Positions 9,270 through 18,002 are shown, counted from the first letter of the stretch. The stretch is DNA of 64,000 bases from Novosphingobium barchaimii LL02 (GCF_001046635.1 NZ_KQ130452.1:253001-317000); one strand, 5' to 3'. The notes: generated by a model from the letters alone, not told the origin. Program-made: numbers and translations.

Positions 9270-10457
9270 ATGCAACCCGCGCCAACCCAACGCCACTATG
9301 GAATGGACTGGCTTCGTGTCGGCGCTTTCGTGATGCTGATCTTCTACCATGTCGGTTTCTCGTTTACGCCCTGGGGCTACCAGACGCCGACGCGCGGGGT
9401 CGTCCAGTGGGCGGAAATTCCCTTGTTGGCGCTCAGTGCATGGCGCCTTGCGCTGCTGTTCGCGATCTCCGGCTATGCCAGCGCGGCACTGCTTTCGCGG
9501 GACAGGGACACCCGATCGTTCCTGAAAAGCCGCCTGTTACGACTGGGCCTACCGCTTCTTTTCGGCCTGACCGTGATCGTGCCGCCGCAGCCTTACATGG
9601 GGCTGCTGAACACTGGCTATACTCACGGTTACGGCTACTTCCTGTTCCATGACGCGTTCAGCTTCCGCAAGGTGATCTACGAGAACCTGCCGGCGATCAT
9701 GCACTTGTGGTTCGTGATCTACCTGCTGGCCTATACTGCGGTGCTGTGCTTTGCGATGATGCTGTTGCCGGATCGTTGGCTCGCGGGTCTTCGGCGCGGC
9801 ACCCTGACGGTGCTGGCGGGACCTTGGCTGCTGCCGGCCGGATGTCTGGCGATTTATGCGGTGCGCTCTGTCGGGGCGGAATGGACCGATACGCACGATG
9901 TCCTCAACGATGTGGTCGCGCATCTCCACTATGGCGGCATGTTTCTGTTCGGCTTCCTGCTGCGTGGCTCGGAAAGCCTGCGACAGGCGATTGCGCGGCA
10001 ATGGAAGCCTGCTCTGCTTGTCGGCGTGGCGGGTTATGCCTTCGTGGTGGTGGAGGCCTGGTACTTCCCTGGCAATGTTCGCACCCCGCGCGCCTGGATG
10101 GAGCCGTTGGACTTTGCGAAGGCGGTGCAGTGCTGGGGCACGGTGATCGCGCTCTTCGGGATAGCCGACCGCTTCTGGAACCACGACGCGCGCTGGCGCG
10201 GTACGCTGGCCGAAGCGGTATTTCCGGTCTTCATCGCCCACCAGACGGTCATGGTGCTGGCCGGCTACTGGCTGCGCGACAAGGGACTGACGGCGCTGCC
10301 GGAGTTTCTGACACTGTGCGTTTCGGTCGCCGGAGGATCGTGGCTGTTCTACCTTCTCGGCCGCGAAATCGGGCCGCTTCGCCCGCTCATCGGGCTCAAG
10401 CGCGCCAAGCCGCCGCGCAAGCGAAAGGCGGCGGCGCTGCCGTCCACGGCGGCCTGA
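9270..10457 (+). CDS. acyltransferase 3 family membrane protein
   Basis: A 395-residue integral membrane protein with about ten helices and a Lys/Arg-rich C-terminal tail. The opening HYGMDWLRVGAFVMLIFYHVG carries the conserved catalytic-type histidine of acyltransferase 3 / OpgC-like proteins, followed by FAISGYASAALLSRD and the conserved arginines in FLKSRLLRLGLPLLFG. The family transfers acetyl or succinyl groups to extracytoplasmic glycans or other envelope molecules. The start was placed at the ATG with GGAAAGAG just upstream; an earlier ATG 28 codons back has no such site. No glycan genes adjoin it. Confidence 0.85.
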   Translation: MQPAPTQRHYGMDWLRVGAFVMLIFYHVGFSFTPWGYQTPTRGVVQWAEIPLLALSAWRLALLFAISGYASAALLSRDRDTRSFLKSRLLRLGLPLLFGLTVIVPPQPYMGLLNTGYTHGYGYFLFHDAFSFRKVIYENLPAIMHLWFVIYLLAYTAVLCFAMMLLPDRWLAGLRRGTLTVLAGPWLLPAGCLAIYAVRSVGAEWTDTHDVLNDVVAHLHYGGMFLFGFLLRGSESLRQAIARQWKPALLVGVAGYAFVVVEAWYFPGNVRTPRAWMEPLDFAKAVQCWGTVIALFGIADRFWNHDARWRGTLAEAVFPVFIAHQTVMVLAGYWLRDKGLTALPEFLTLCVSVAGGSWLFYLLGREIGPLRPLIGLKRAKPPRKRKAAALPSTAA

Positions 10458-10467
10458 ACTAACATCC

Positions 10468-10500
10468 CCGGCCCCGCGGGAGGAGAGCCCGCGAGGCCGG
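10468..10500. terminator. GC-rich hairpin between convergent genes
   Basis: CCGGCC and GCGGG are matched by CCCGC and GGCCGG around an AGGAGA loop, with a two-base internal mismatch. It sits between the acyltransferase stop and the stop of the convergent thiolase-like gene. There is no T run on either strand, so it is terminator-like rather than a proven intrinsic terminator. Confidence 0.5.
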
Positions 10501-10513
10501 AGCCGGCCGAACC

Positions 10514-11680
10514 TCAGTCCTTCGTAAGTAGCAGCGCGGCTGCCAGCGGACCGCCGCCCGACGTCGCCACCGCAACGCGGGGATCGCCCGGAATCTGCCG
10601 CTCGCCGGCCCGTCCGCGAAGCTGCGTCACTGCCTCGTGCGCAAAGCCGAAGCCGTGGAGGCGCCCTGCGCCGAGCTGGCCGCCCGCCGTATTGAGCGGA
10701 AGCTGCCCGTCACGCGCGATCCGGGTGCCGCCCTCGATAAACCGGCCGCCTTCGCCTTTCTCGCAGAAGCCAAGGCCTTCCAGCCAGGTGATCGGTAGGA
10801 ACGCGAAACCGTCGTAGAACTGCACGGTGTCGACATCGGCGGGGGTATAGTCGGTGCGCGTCCAAAGGTCGCGGCCTGCATCGTAGGCGGCGGGCCATTC
10901 GACCTGGTCCCACGAATAGCGATCGACCGAGCCGGACATTGCGGCGATGCGGATCGGCTCGCACCTGATCTCGTCCAGCGCGTCGCCTGCCGAGACGATG
11001 ACAACGGTGGAGGCATCGGAAAAACGGTCGCAGTCGTAGAGGCACAGGGGCGTGGAAATCATCCGCGCGTCCAAGTACTTGTCGAGCGTCAGCTCCTCCC
11101 TGGTGATCGCCCGGGCGCGCGGGTTGAGCATCGCGTTTTTCGAACCGTTGATGGCGATCTGCCCCAGCTGCTCGCGGGTCAGCCCGTACTGGTGGACGTG
11201 GCGCGCGGCGTACTGTGCCGTCCAGCAGGCCGCCGAAGTCGCCCAGAACGGGCTGGTCCACTGCGACGCGCCCGAGACAGTCTCCGAACGGGCGGGCATG
11301 TATTGCGCCGGATCGGCTATGCCGCCAGCCTCGTAAACGGTGCGGAAGCACAGGACATGGCGGCAGATGCCTTGCTTCACCGCCCATGAGGCCATCCCGA
11401 TGGCGGAAAGCTGTGCGGGTTGCTCCATGCCGCCCATATGCCACTTGGACTTTATACCCAGAGCCTCGATGATCTCGTCCGTGCCCACCGGCGAGAAGGC
11501 GAGGTAGCCGTGGCTCTTGCCGGGGAATGAGAACACGCCGTCGATCTGGTCGAAGGTGAGGCCGGCCTCGGCGATGGCCTCCTTCGCGGCGTCCAGCGTC
11601 AACAGCAGCGGATGGCGCGGCAGGCGTACGCCGACTTCGGACTGGCCGATGCCGGTGATGTAGGCTTCCTTGCTGGCCAT
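10514..11680 (-). CDS. thiolase-like lipid-transfer protein (Ltp/SCP2-thiolase type)
   Basis: A 388-residue thiolase-fold protein. It starts AYITGIGQSEVGVRLPRHP and keeps the family's later blocks (VQFYDGFAFLPITWLEGLGF, then GAGRLHGFGFAHEAV). At the place where thiolases carry the nucleophilic cysteine it reads MEQPAQLSAIGMASWAV, with no cysteine, which is the pattern of Ltp-type proteins. Its start codon overlaps the stop of the DUF35 gene by one base, so the pair is co-translated. Known Ltp2/DUF35 pairs carry out retro-aldol cleavage of acyl-CoA side chains. A similar aldolase role here is an inference. Family sure, reaction less so. Confidence 0.85.
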   Translation of the reverse strand: MASKEAYITGIGQSEVGVRLPRHPLLLTLDAAKEAIAEAGLTFDQIDGVFSFPGKSHGYLAFSPVGTDEIIEALGIKSKWHMGGMEQPAQLSAIGMASWAVKQGICRHVLCFRTVYEAGGIADPAQYMPARSETVSGASQWTSPFWATSAACWTAQYAARHVHQYGLTREQLGQIAINGSKNAMLNPRARAITREELTLDKYLDARMISTPLCLYDCDRFSDASTVVIVSAGDALDEIRCEPIRIAAMSGSVDRYSWDQVEWPAAYDAGRDLWTRTDYTPADVDTVQFYDGFAFLPITWLEGLGFCEKGEGGRFIEGGTRIARDGQLPLNTAGGQLGAGRLHGFGFAHEAVTQLRGRAGERQIPGDPRVAVATSGGGPLAAALLLTKD

Positions 11681-12084
11681 CAGGCGACCTTCTCGAAAAG
11701 TGGGTAGAACACGCCGTCCTGTTCTTCGAACACGACTTTCACCGCGTCGCCGAACGCCACGGCATCGACCGGGCAGTTGACGATGTTGGTGGTGAGATAG
11801 ACCCCCGGCACGCCGTCGAGCGCCACGCGCGCGATGACGAAGGGCACTTCCAGCCCCTTGGCCCAAGGCTGATGGTTGATCGTGAACGTGTCTATCACGC
11901 CGGTGCCAGCGACTGAATCGGAGGCAATGTTCTCCGATTGGCAGTGTCGGCAGATGATGCGCGGCGGGTGGGTATATTGGCCGCAGTCGCCGCACTTCGC
12001 GATGTTGAGGTGCCCTTGCGCGCCGCCGGTCCAGAAGGCGGAATTTTCCTGGTCCAGTCTGGGCCTCGGCCGCGGTGGGTTCAT
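11680..12084 (-). CDS. Zn-ribbon/OB-fold (DUF35) acyl-CoA-binding partner protein
   Basis: A 134-residue protein with a zinc ribbon (CGDC and, 13 residues on, CRHC) followed by an OB fold (GTGVIDTFTI, then PFVIARVALDGVPGVYLTTNIV). This is the DUF35 arrangement. These proteins bind thiolase-like or MaoC-like partners and often hold the CoA ester. Translational coupling to the thiolase-like gene downstream strongly suggests a complex. The ATG has GGGAGAG upstream. It is likely the first gene of the pair's transcript. Confidence 0.9.
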   Translation of the reverse strand: MNPPRPRPRLDQENSAFWTGGAQGHLNIAKCGDCGQYTHPPRIICRHCQSENIASDSVAGTGVIDTFTINHQPWAKGLEVPFVIARVALDGVPGVYLTTNIVNCPVDAVAFGDAVKVVFEEQDGVFYPLFEKVA

Positions 12085-12231
12085 GTGTCGCTCTCCCGGT
12101 TCTCAGGGAGATCAGTCCGGTGCTGCGCGGCCTGCGTCAATATCGCCCACGGACTCATCGCAGCGACGTTCGGGTATTACCTTGTCGTCTGCCTGGCGAC
12201 ACGGGCCATTTTGGCGTCCCCAAGCCGGCTT

Positions 12232-13023
12232 CTAGGCTGAAAGGAAGCTCTCGATTTCCCCCGCGATCACTTCCGGGATTTCGAGGTTGAGCATATGGCC
12301 TACGCCCGCGTGGTCGATGCAGGTAACCTGCTGGCCCATGGCCGCGATCACTTTTGCAATGAGGCGGAAATCCTCGGTGTCGCGCTCTCCGGCGAGGAGC
12401 AGCGCAGGCATCGACAGGTTTGCCAGCCGGTCGATGTCGGGGAGGGCGGGGCGCTGGTCGTCCTGCACCCACTGGCGGCCGTGATAGGCTTCGATCGAAG
12501 TTTGCATGGCGCCGCCTGCCGGGGCTTCGCGCAAGGTATCGAACAGCGGATGGCACCACCACAAGTCGCGGGCCAGCGCGATGTCACCGGAGCGGGCGGC
12601 GCGGCCGATCGTCTTCCAGCGCTCGATCCACTCGCTCGTCCACGACCAGCCCACCATCAGCGGACTGATGAGCACCAGTCGGCGCACCCGCTCGGGGCGG
12701 TTGAGCGCGAAGTTGAGGGCAGTGGCACCGCCCAGCGACATACCGCACAAGTCCGCCTGCGCGATTTCCAGCGCGCCGAGCAGGGCGAGCAGGTCATCGG
12801 CGTGGGAGAAGGGCGTCCCGGCGTCTGCCTGCGATTCCCCGAATCCGCGCTGGTCGTAGGCGATCAGAGGGCGGTTAGCGGGAAGGGCGGCGATCAGCGG
12901 CTGCCAGTCCTGCCGGGAGCCGCCGAAGCCGTGGACGAGAACCAGCGGCGTGCCCGCTCCCTTTCGCGCGGTGCCAGAAAGTGCGGCGCTGCCAAGTTCA
13001 AGAGTGAAGGGTTCGAAATCCAT
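12232..13023 (-). CDS. alpha/beta hydrolase
   Basis: A 263-residue single-domain hydrolase of the size of carboxylesterases and meta-cleavage hydrolases. The oxyanion-hole motif HGFGGSRQDW, the nucleophile elbow GMSLGG with S96, acid D215 (AGERDTEDF) and base H243 (GVGHMLNLE) form a complete triad. There is no signal peptide, so it should be cytoplasmic. It lies between an SDR and the DUF35/thiolase-like pair on the same strand, suggesting one degradation pathway. Substrate cannot be told; lactone or C-C bond hydrolysis are both possible. Confidence 0.9.
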   Translation of the reverse strand: MDFEPFTLELGSAALSGTARKGAGTPLVLVHGFGGSRQDWQPLIAALPANRPLIAYDQRGFGESQADAGTPFSHADDLLALLGALEIAQADLCGMSLGGATALNFALNRPERVRRLVLISPLMVGWSWTSEWIERWKTIGRAARSGDIALARDLWWCHPLFDTLREAPAGGAMQTSIEAYHGRQWVQDDQRPALPDIDRLANLSMPALLLAGERDTEDFRLIAKVIAAMGQQVTCIDHAGVGHMLNLEIPEVIAGEIESFLSA

Positions 13024-13094
13024 CCGCGCAGGCTAGCGCCGGTTCGGGGAGAGTGGAAGCGCCGTCCCGGATCGGGTCCGTGACGGCGCAATGC

Positions 13095-13847
13095 TCAGGC
13101 AGAGCCCATGTAGCGCCCGCCGTTGGTGCTGATCGTCTGCCCGGTCATATAGCTGGCTTCCTCGGAGGCGAGGAAGGCGGCTGCTGCCGCGATATCGGCG
13201 ACTTGACCCAGACGGCCCACCGGGAGCGAGGCACCGTAAGCCTCCGCGTCGATGGGGGCGCTGCGAAGCATCGGGGTGTCGATCGAGCCGGGTGGGATCA
13301 TGTTGGCGGTGATGCCGGTCTTGCCCAGTTCCAATGCGAGCGCCTTGGTCAGGCCCAGCAGTCCGCCCTTGGAGGCGACATAGTGGCTCTGCGCGAAGGA
13401 GCCTGATTGGGTCGAGGACGAGGTGATATTGATGATGCGGCCCCACTGCGCGGCAAGCATGTCGGGCACGATCTCGCGGGTGACCAGCCACGGCCCCTTG
13501 AGGTTTATGCGGATGACCTTGTCGAATTCGTCTTCCGGGATATCCATGAACGGCGTGAACGGGGCGATACCGGCATTGTTCACGAGGATCGTGATGGGGC
13601 CGAATTTTGCGCGGGTCTCGTCCGCTGCGGCCCTAATCGCGGCCTTGTCGGAGCAATCCGCGACAATGGCCAGCGCCTTGCCGCCGGCCGCCTCGATCAG
13701 TTTCACGGTTTCGGCGGCGCCTTCGGGGTTCAGGTCCCAGACAGCGATGGCGGCCTTGTCCTCGGCCAGCCGTAGGGCGATGCCGCGGCCAATGCCGGAA
13801 CCCGCGCCGGTGATCACGGCAACCTTGCCGTCAAGCGAACGTGTCAT
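13095..13847 (-). CDS. short-chain dehydrogenase/reductase (SDR)
   Basis: A 250-residue classical SDR: VITGAGSGIGRG cofactor motif, LVNNAGIAPF, catalytic serine in NITSSSTQSG, then HYVASKGG with Tyr and Lys, and the PPGSIDTPM block. The aspartate of VWDLNPEG after strand 2 suggests NAD preference. It has GGGAGAGA before the ATG. It is on the same strand as the hydrolase and thiolase-like genes, so a beta-hydroxyacyl or ring alcohol oxidation in the same pathway is plausible but unproven. Confidence 0.9.
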   Translation of the reverse strand: MTRSLDGKVAVITGAGSGIGRGIALRLAEDKAAIAVWDLNPEGAAETVKLIEAAGGKALAIVADCSDKAAIRAAADETRAKFGPITILVNNAGIAPFTPFMDIPEDEFDKVIRINLKGPWLVTREIVPDMLAAQWGRIINITSSSTQSGSFAQSHYVASKGGLLGLTKALALELGKTGITANMIPPGSIDTPMLRSAPIDAEAYGASLPVGRLGQVADIAAAAAFLASEEASYMTGQTISTNGGRYMGSA

Positions 13848-13931
13848 GCGATTGTCTCTCCCGGATCGAAAATGCTGAACATCTGAACAGTATCCGGGCC
13901 GGGAGAGTCAAACCGCCTTGGCGATGAACGC

Positions 13932-14423
13932 TTACATCTGCTCCGCGAAGCTGCCGTAGCGGCCGCGGTGGAACAGCATCGGGTCGTCTTCGCGCACGGT
14001 TTCCATGCGCAGCACCTCGCCTAGTACGAACCAGTGGTCGCCCGCCTCGGTGACCGAGTACATCTTGCACTCGATCGCCGCGATGGAATCCTTGATGACC
14101 GGCAGGTCGTGGTCCGAGATCACGTATTCCACGCCGACGAATTTCGCGTCGCCCTTGGCGGCGACGGAGCGGCAGACGTGCTGCTGGTCGCTGCCCATGA
14201 CGTTGACGCAGAAACGCCCCGCCTTCTCGATCAGCGGCCATGAGGTGGACGACTTGTCGGGGAAGAAGCCGACCAGCGGCGGGTCGAGCGAGACAGAGGT
14301 GAAGCTGCCCACCACCATGCCGGCGGGCTTGCCTTCGTCCATTGCGGTGATCACGCAGACGCCGGTGGGATAGCTGCCCAGGACCTTGCGGAATTCTGCC
14401 GGATCGATCGTCGTCACACTCAC
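13932..14423 (-). CDS. flavin reductase family protein (HpaC/HsaB-like)
   Basis: A 163-residue flavin:NAD(P)H reductase-like protein: FRKVLGSYPTGVCVITAM, GMVVGSFTSVSLDPPLVGF with the flavin-binding S-T block, FCVNVMGSDQQHV and a late DHWFVLGEVL. These small proteins supply reduced FMN or FAD to a partner monooxygenase. No such monooxygenase is adjacent, so the partner must lie elsewhere. The start is GTG, preceded by AGGAAAAGG. It heads the minus-strand catabolic cluster. Confidence 0.88.
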   Translation of the reverse strand: MSVTTIDPAEFRKVLGSYPTGVCVITAMDEGKPAGMVVGSFTSVSLDPPLVGFFPDKSSTSWPLIEKAGRFCVNVMGSDQQHVCRSVAAKGDAKFVGVEYVISDHDLPVIKDSIAAIECKMYSVTEAGDHWFVLGEVLRMETVREDDPMLFHRGRYGSFAEQM

Positions 14424-14831
14424 GCGCTTACACCTTTTCCTGTTTCACGGCGGCGAGATCTGGTTGGCCTGCCGCAGCGGGTACGCCATCTCGATATCGC
14501 CAGTACCAGTGCCCGTTAGCCTTGTGGCGGGCAAGAGGGTAGCGGCATTCATGGCAGAATGTCCGGGACGCGATCATTGCAGCAATCCGGGCGTCAACCG
14601 GGCCGCGACCGAGCGCGACGAAAGTTGCATCGGAAGGGGTGTTGGTTGATGTTTTTGCACCTTTCAAGGTTTAACCGCGCGCTTAAAAAACTTGCCTCCG
14701 CCTGCCCAAAGGTGCAGGGGACGAAGCTGTGGCGGATGGCCTAACGCGATACGCGAGCGGCGATCCGGATGCCTGCTTACAGCGGGGCCGGCCGGGCCGG
14801 ACACCTGCACGCAATTAAGGGAAGATGCACT
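14424..14831. other. 408-bp intergenic region with weak open frame and spaced inverted repeat
   Basis: This region separates the flavin reductase (minus) from the aldehyde dehydrogenase (plus) and should hold both promoters. A 79-codon minus-strand frame (14428-14667) contains FCHECRYPLARH but has no family resemblance I can defend. The sequence GCACCTTT at 14657-14664 recurs inverted as AAAGGTGC at 14708-14715, a possible regulator site. Nothing else is identifiable. Confidence 0.35.
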
Positions 14832-16256
14832 ATGGCTACTGCTGAACTCATCGCCGAAACTCCCGTCGCTGCCGAAGTCGCCGCGATCGTCGCGCGCTCG
14901 CGCGCGGCGCAGGCGCAGATCGAAAATGCCACGCAGGAACAGGTCGATACCTGGATCCGCGGCATGGTCTACGCCGTCTGCAAGCCCGGCATGGACGAGG
15001 AAATCGCCCGCGAAACCGTCGAGGAAACCCAGCTCGGCAATTACGAGGGCAAGTTCAAGAAAATCTCGGTGAAGACCCGCGCCACCTTGTACGACATCAT
15101 CGACGACAAGTCGGTGGGCATCATTGAAGAAGACGCGGCTCGCAACATCGTCAAGCTGGCCAAGCCGGTCGGCGTGATCGGTGCGCTTTCGCCCTCGACC
15201 AATCCCGAAGCGACCCCCGTCATCAAGGCGATCAGCGCGGTCAAGGGCCGCAACTCGATCATCGTCTGCCCGCACCCGCGCGCCAAGCTGATCAACGCCA
15301 AGATCTGCAATCTGATGCGCGACGCGCTGGTCAAGATGGGCGCGCCTGCCGACCTCGTGATCCCGATCGAGGTTCCCTCGGTCGAGAAGACCAACGAAGT
15401 CATGAAGCAGTGCGACCGCATCCTCGCCACCGGCGGCACGCCGATGGTGAAGGCGGCCTATTCGTCGGGTACCCCGGCGCTGGGCGTGGGCGTGGGCAAC
15501 GCGGTCATCACCGTCGACGATACCGCCGACCTTGACGATGCCGCTACCAAGATCCTGCTTTCCAAGACGCTCGACTACGCAGCTTCTTGCTCTTCGGACA
15601 ACTCGGTGGTCCTGCTGGACGCGATTTACGACGCTATGCTCGAAAAGCTCAAGGGCAAGGGCGGCTTCGTGATCGAGGGTGAGAACAAGACCAAGCTGCA
15701 GAACGCGATCTGGGAAGACGGCGAGCATATCAACGCCAAGGTCGTCGCTCAGTCGGCGCAGTTCATCGCCGACTATGCCGGGTTTGAAATCCCCGAGAAC
15801 ACCGCGTTCTTCATCGTGCCGGAAACCGGCTACGGCCCGGACTACAAGTTTTCGGGCGAGAAGATGACCGTCACCATGGCGCTCTACCGTGCCAAGGACA
15901 TCGAAGACGCGATCCGTCTCACCAACGCGATCCAGGGCTATCAGGGCCAGGGCCACTCCTGCGGCATCTATTCGACCAGCGACGAGAACATCATGAAGCT
16001 GGCCGCAGGCACCAAGACCAGCCGCGTGATGGTGAACCAGCCGCAGTCCGCCTCGAATTCGGGCAACTTGTGGAATGGCATGCGCCAGACCTTTTCGCTG
16101 GGCTGCGGTTCGTGGGGCGGCAACGGCACCAACAACAACGTCACCTGGCGCGATCTCATCAACGAGACCTGGGTGTCCAAGCCGCTGGCGCAGAACAAGG
16201 TGATCCCGTCGGACGCCGAACTGTTCGGCAAGGACATCATCGAGCTGGTCGGCTGA
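14832..16256 (+). CDS. CoA-acylating aldehyde dehydrogenase (AdhE/EutE/SauS type)
   Basis: A 474-residue enzyme. VKLAKPVGVIGALSPSTNPE, ILATGGTPMVKAAYSSGTPA and LDYAASCSSDNS with the likely catalytic C253 mark it as the acylating branch of the family. Members convert an aldehyde, NAD and CoA to acyl-CoA: acetaldehyde, propionaldehyde or sulfoacetaldehyde in known cases. No microcompartment genes adjoin it and the N-terminus is not an obvious encapsulation peptide. The ATG has AAGGGAAG nine bases upstream. The valine operon lies downstream but this is not the methylmalonate semialdehyde dehydrogenase MmsA. Aldehyde substrate unknown. Confidence 0.85.
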   Translation: MATAELIAETPVAAEVAAIVARSRAAQAQIENATQEQVDTWIRGMVYAVCKPGMDEEIARETVEETQLGNYEGKFKKISVKTRATLYDIIDDKSVGIIEEDAARNIVKLAKPVGVIGALSPSTNPEATPVIKAISAVKGRNSIIVCPHPRAKLINAKICNLMRDALVKMGAPADLVIPIEVPSVEKTNEVMKQCDRILATGGTPMVKAAYSSGTPALGVGVGNAVITVDDTADLDDAATKILLSKTLDYAASCSSDNSVVLLDAIYDAMLEKLKGKGGFVIEGENKTKLQNAIWEDGEHINAKVVAQSAQFIADYAGFEIPENTAFFIVPETGYGPDYKFSGEKMTVTMALYRAKDIEDAIRLTNAIQGYQGQGHSCGIYSTSDENIMKLAAGTKTSRVMVNQPQSASNSGNLWNGMRQTFSLGCGSWGGNGTNNNVTWRDLINETWVSKPLAQNKVIPSDAELFGKDIIELVG

Positions 16257-16333
16257 TCTTTTCACGGCAACCGGATAGGGGGGCGGAGCGTTTCTTCGGC
16301 CTTTATCCGGCTACCGTGAAATGGAGACGACCG

Positions 16334-16825
16334 ATGAACCGCACCCTTCCTCTTGTCGCTGTAACCGCTGCGCTGGCCTTGGCTGCCTGTTCGAAGGAGC
16401 CGGCGGCGCCTGCCTCGCAGCCCGCCGCGGCGCAGACGGAGGAAGTGTTCCAGGAAGAGCCGGTCTCGCCCAGCGAAGCCGTCGAACCTGCAGCCAGCAC
16501 CCCTTCAGTGGACGAAATTCCGCAAGCCGCGCGTGGCCGCTGGGGTCTCGTCCCAGCGGACTGCACGAGCACGAAGGGCGATGCCAAGGGGCTGCTGGAA
16601 GTGTCGGCGGACCAGCTCAAGTTCTACGAATCAGTGGCGAAGCTGGGCACCATCAAGGAAGCGGGCGAAAGCCGCATCCGCGCCACATTCGCCTACACGG
16701 GCGAAGGGCAGAGCTGGAACCAGGACGTGGTCCTCGATGCGCAGGACGATGGCAAGACGCTGATCCGCCGCGACTACGGCAAGGACGCCATGCCCGGGCC
16801 GCTGAAATACACCCGCTGTACGTGA
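16334..16825 (+). CDS. putative lipoprotein, unknown function
   Basis: A 163-residue protein with a lipoprotein signal peptide: basic start, hydrophobic core and lipobox ending LAAC at residue 20. A Pro/Ala/Glu-rich linker follows to about residue 60, then a compact domain (RGRWGLVPADCTSTKGDAKG to LKYTRC) with two cysteines that could pair. The ATG has GGAGA upstream. It should be anchored in the envelope. It lies 34 bp before the acyl-CoA dehydrogenase gene but has no evident link to valine catabolism. I do not recognise the C-terminal domain beyond sphingomonad-type lipoproteins. Confidence 0.8.
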   Translation: MNRTLPLVAVTAALALAACSKEPAAPASQPAAAQTEEVFQEEPVSPSEAVEPAASTPSVDEIPQAARGRWGLVPADCTSTKGDAKGLLEVSADQLKFYESVAKLGTIKEAGESRIRATFAYTGEGQSWNQDVVLDAQDDGKTLIRRDYGKDAMPGPLKYTRCT

Positions 16826-16859
16826 CGAGGTCACGGCAGGTACACACACAGGGGCAGAG

Positions 16860-18002
16860 ATGACCGAACAATTTGGGCTGACCGAGGACCAGATCGCGAT
16901 CCAGAAGACCGCGCAAAAGTTCACCGCCGACCGCATCACCCCCTTCGCGGCCGAGTGGGACGAGAAGCACCACTATCCGGTCGACGTGTGGAAGGCTGCC
17001 GGCGAACTGGGCTTCGGCGGCATCTACGTGTCGGAGGAAGGCGGCGGCATCGGTCTGGGCCGCCTCGACGCGGCGCTCATCATGGAAGCGATGGCCTACG
17101 GCTGCCCGTCCACCAGCGCCTATATCTCGATCCACAACATGGGCGCCTGGATGATCGACACGTTCGGCGACCAGCAGCTCAAGGACCGCTATCTCCCCGA
17201 ACTGGTGACGATGGAGAAGATCGCCTCCTACGCCCTCACCGAACCGGGTTCGGGATCGGACGCGGCTGCGCTGAAAACCTCGGCGCGGCTGGACGGCGAC
17301 CACTACGTCCTCAACGGTACCAAGCAGTTCATCTCGGGCGGCGGCGTCAACGATGTCTACGTGGTGATGGCCCGTACCGGCGATCATAAGTCGCGCGGCA
17401 TTTCCTGCTTCGTGGTCGACAAGGGCACGCCGGGCATGAGCTTCGGCGCGCCCGAGAAGAAGCTGGGCTGGAACAGCTCGCCCACCGCGCAGGTCGTGTT
17501 CGAGGACTGCCGGGTGCCGGCAGAGAACCGCGTCGGCGCCGAGGGTGACGGCTTCAAGTTCGCGATGGCCGGCCTGGACGGCGGACGCATCAACATAGGT
17601 GCCTGCTCATTGGGCGGCGCGCAGCGCTGCCTCGACGAGGCGATCCAGTATTCCAAGGATCGCAAGCAGTTCGATCAGCCTATTGCGGACTTTCAGAACA
17701 CCCAGTTCCGCCTCGCCGAAATGGCGACCGAACTGGAGGCTGCCCGCGCGCTGCTCTATATGGCTGCCGCAAAGGTCACTGCCGGATCGCCGGACAAGAC
17801 GCGCTTCGCCGCCATGGCAAAGCTGCTCGCCAGCGACACCGGCTCCTCGGTGGTGGACCGCGCGCTGCAGATCTTCGGCGGTTATGGCTACCTCAAGGAC
17901 TATCCGATCGAGCGCTTCTGGCGCGACCTGCGCGTCCATCGCATCCTCGAAGGCACCAACGAGGTCATGCGCATGATTATCGGCCGCGATCTGCTCAAGT
18001 AA
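16860..18002 (+). CDS. acyl-CoA dehydrogenase, probably isobutyryl-CoA dehydrogenase
   Basis: A 380-residue FAD acyl-CoA dehydrogenase of normal length. YALTEPGSGSDAAALKTSA, the FISGGGVNDVYVVMARTG block and the C-terminal RILEGTNEVMRMIIGRDLL with catalytic base E364 are all present. It heads a run of four genes that continues with a 3-hydroxyisobutyryl-CoA hydrolase-like gene, an enoyl-CoA hydratase and 3-hydroxyisobutyrate dehydrogenase. That order matches the valine pathway, so isobutyryl-CoA to methacrylyl-CoA is the likely reaction. Spacing to the next gene is 13 bp. Confidence 0.9.
   Translation: MTEQFGLTEDQIAIQKTAQKFTADRITPFAAEWDEKHHYPVDVWKAAGELGFGGIYVSEEGGGIGLGRLDAALIMEAMAYGCPSTSAYISIHNMGAWMIDTFGDQQLKDRYLPELVTMEKIASYALTEPGSGSDAAALKTSARLDGDHYVLNGTKQFISGGGVNDVYVVMARTGDHKSRGISCFVVDKGTPGMSFGAPEKKLGWNSSPTAQVVFEDCRVPAENRVGAEGDGFKFAMAGLDGGRINIGACSLGGAQRCLDEAIQYSKDRKQFDQPIADFQNTQFRLAEMATELEAARALLYMAAAKVTAGSPDKTRFAAMAKLLASDTGSSVVDRALQIFGGYGYLKDYPIERFWRDLRVHRILEGTNEVMRMIIGRDLLK

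Noticed and set aside
14428-14667. 79-codon minus-strand frame with FCHECRYPLARH ending four bases before the flavin reductase start
   Set aside because: No recognisable family, no clear ribosome site, and it lies in a promoter-type gap; described under the intergenic entry instead.
14832-16256. Microcompartment (ethanolamine or propanediol) locus
   Set aside because: No shell-protein genes within the window; only the aldehyde dehydrogenase itself resembles such loci.
14664-16265. 533-codon open frame antisense to the aldehyde dehydrogenase
   Set aside because: Shadow of a highly conserved enzyme; no domain features or ribosome site.
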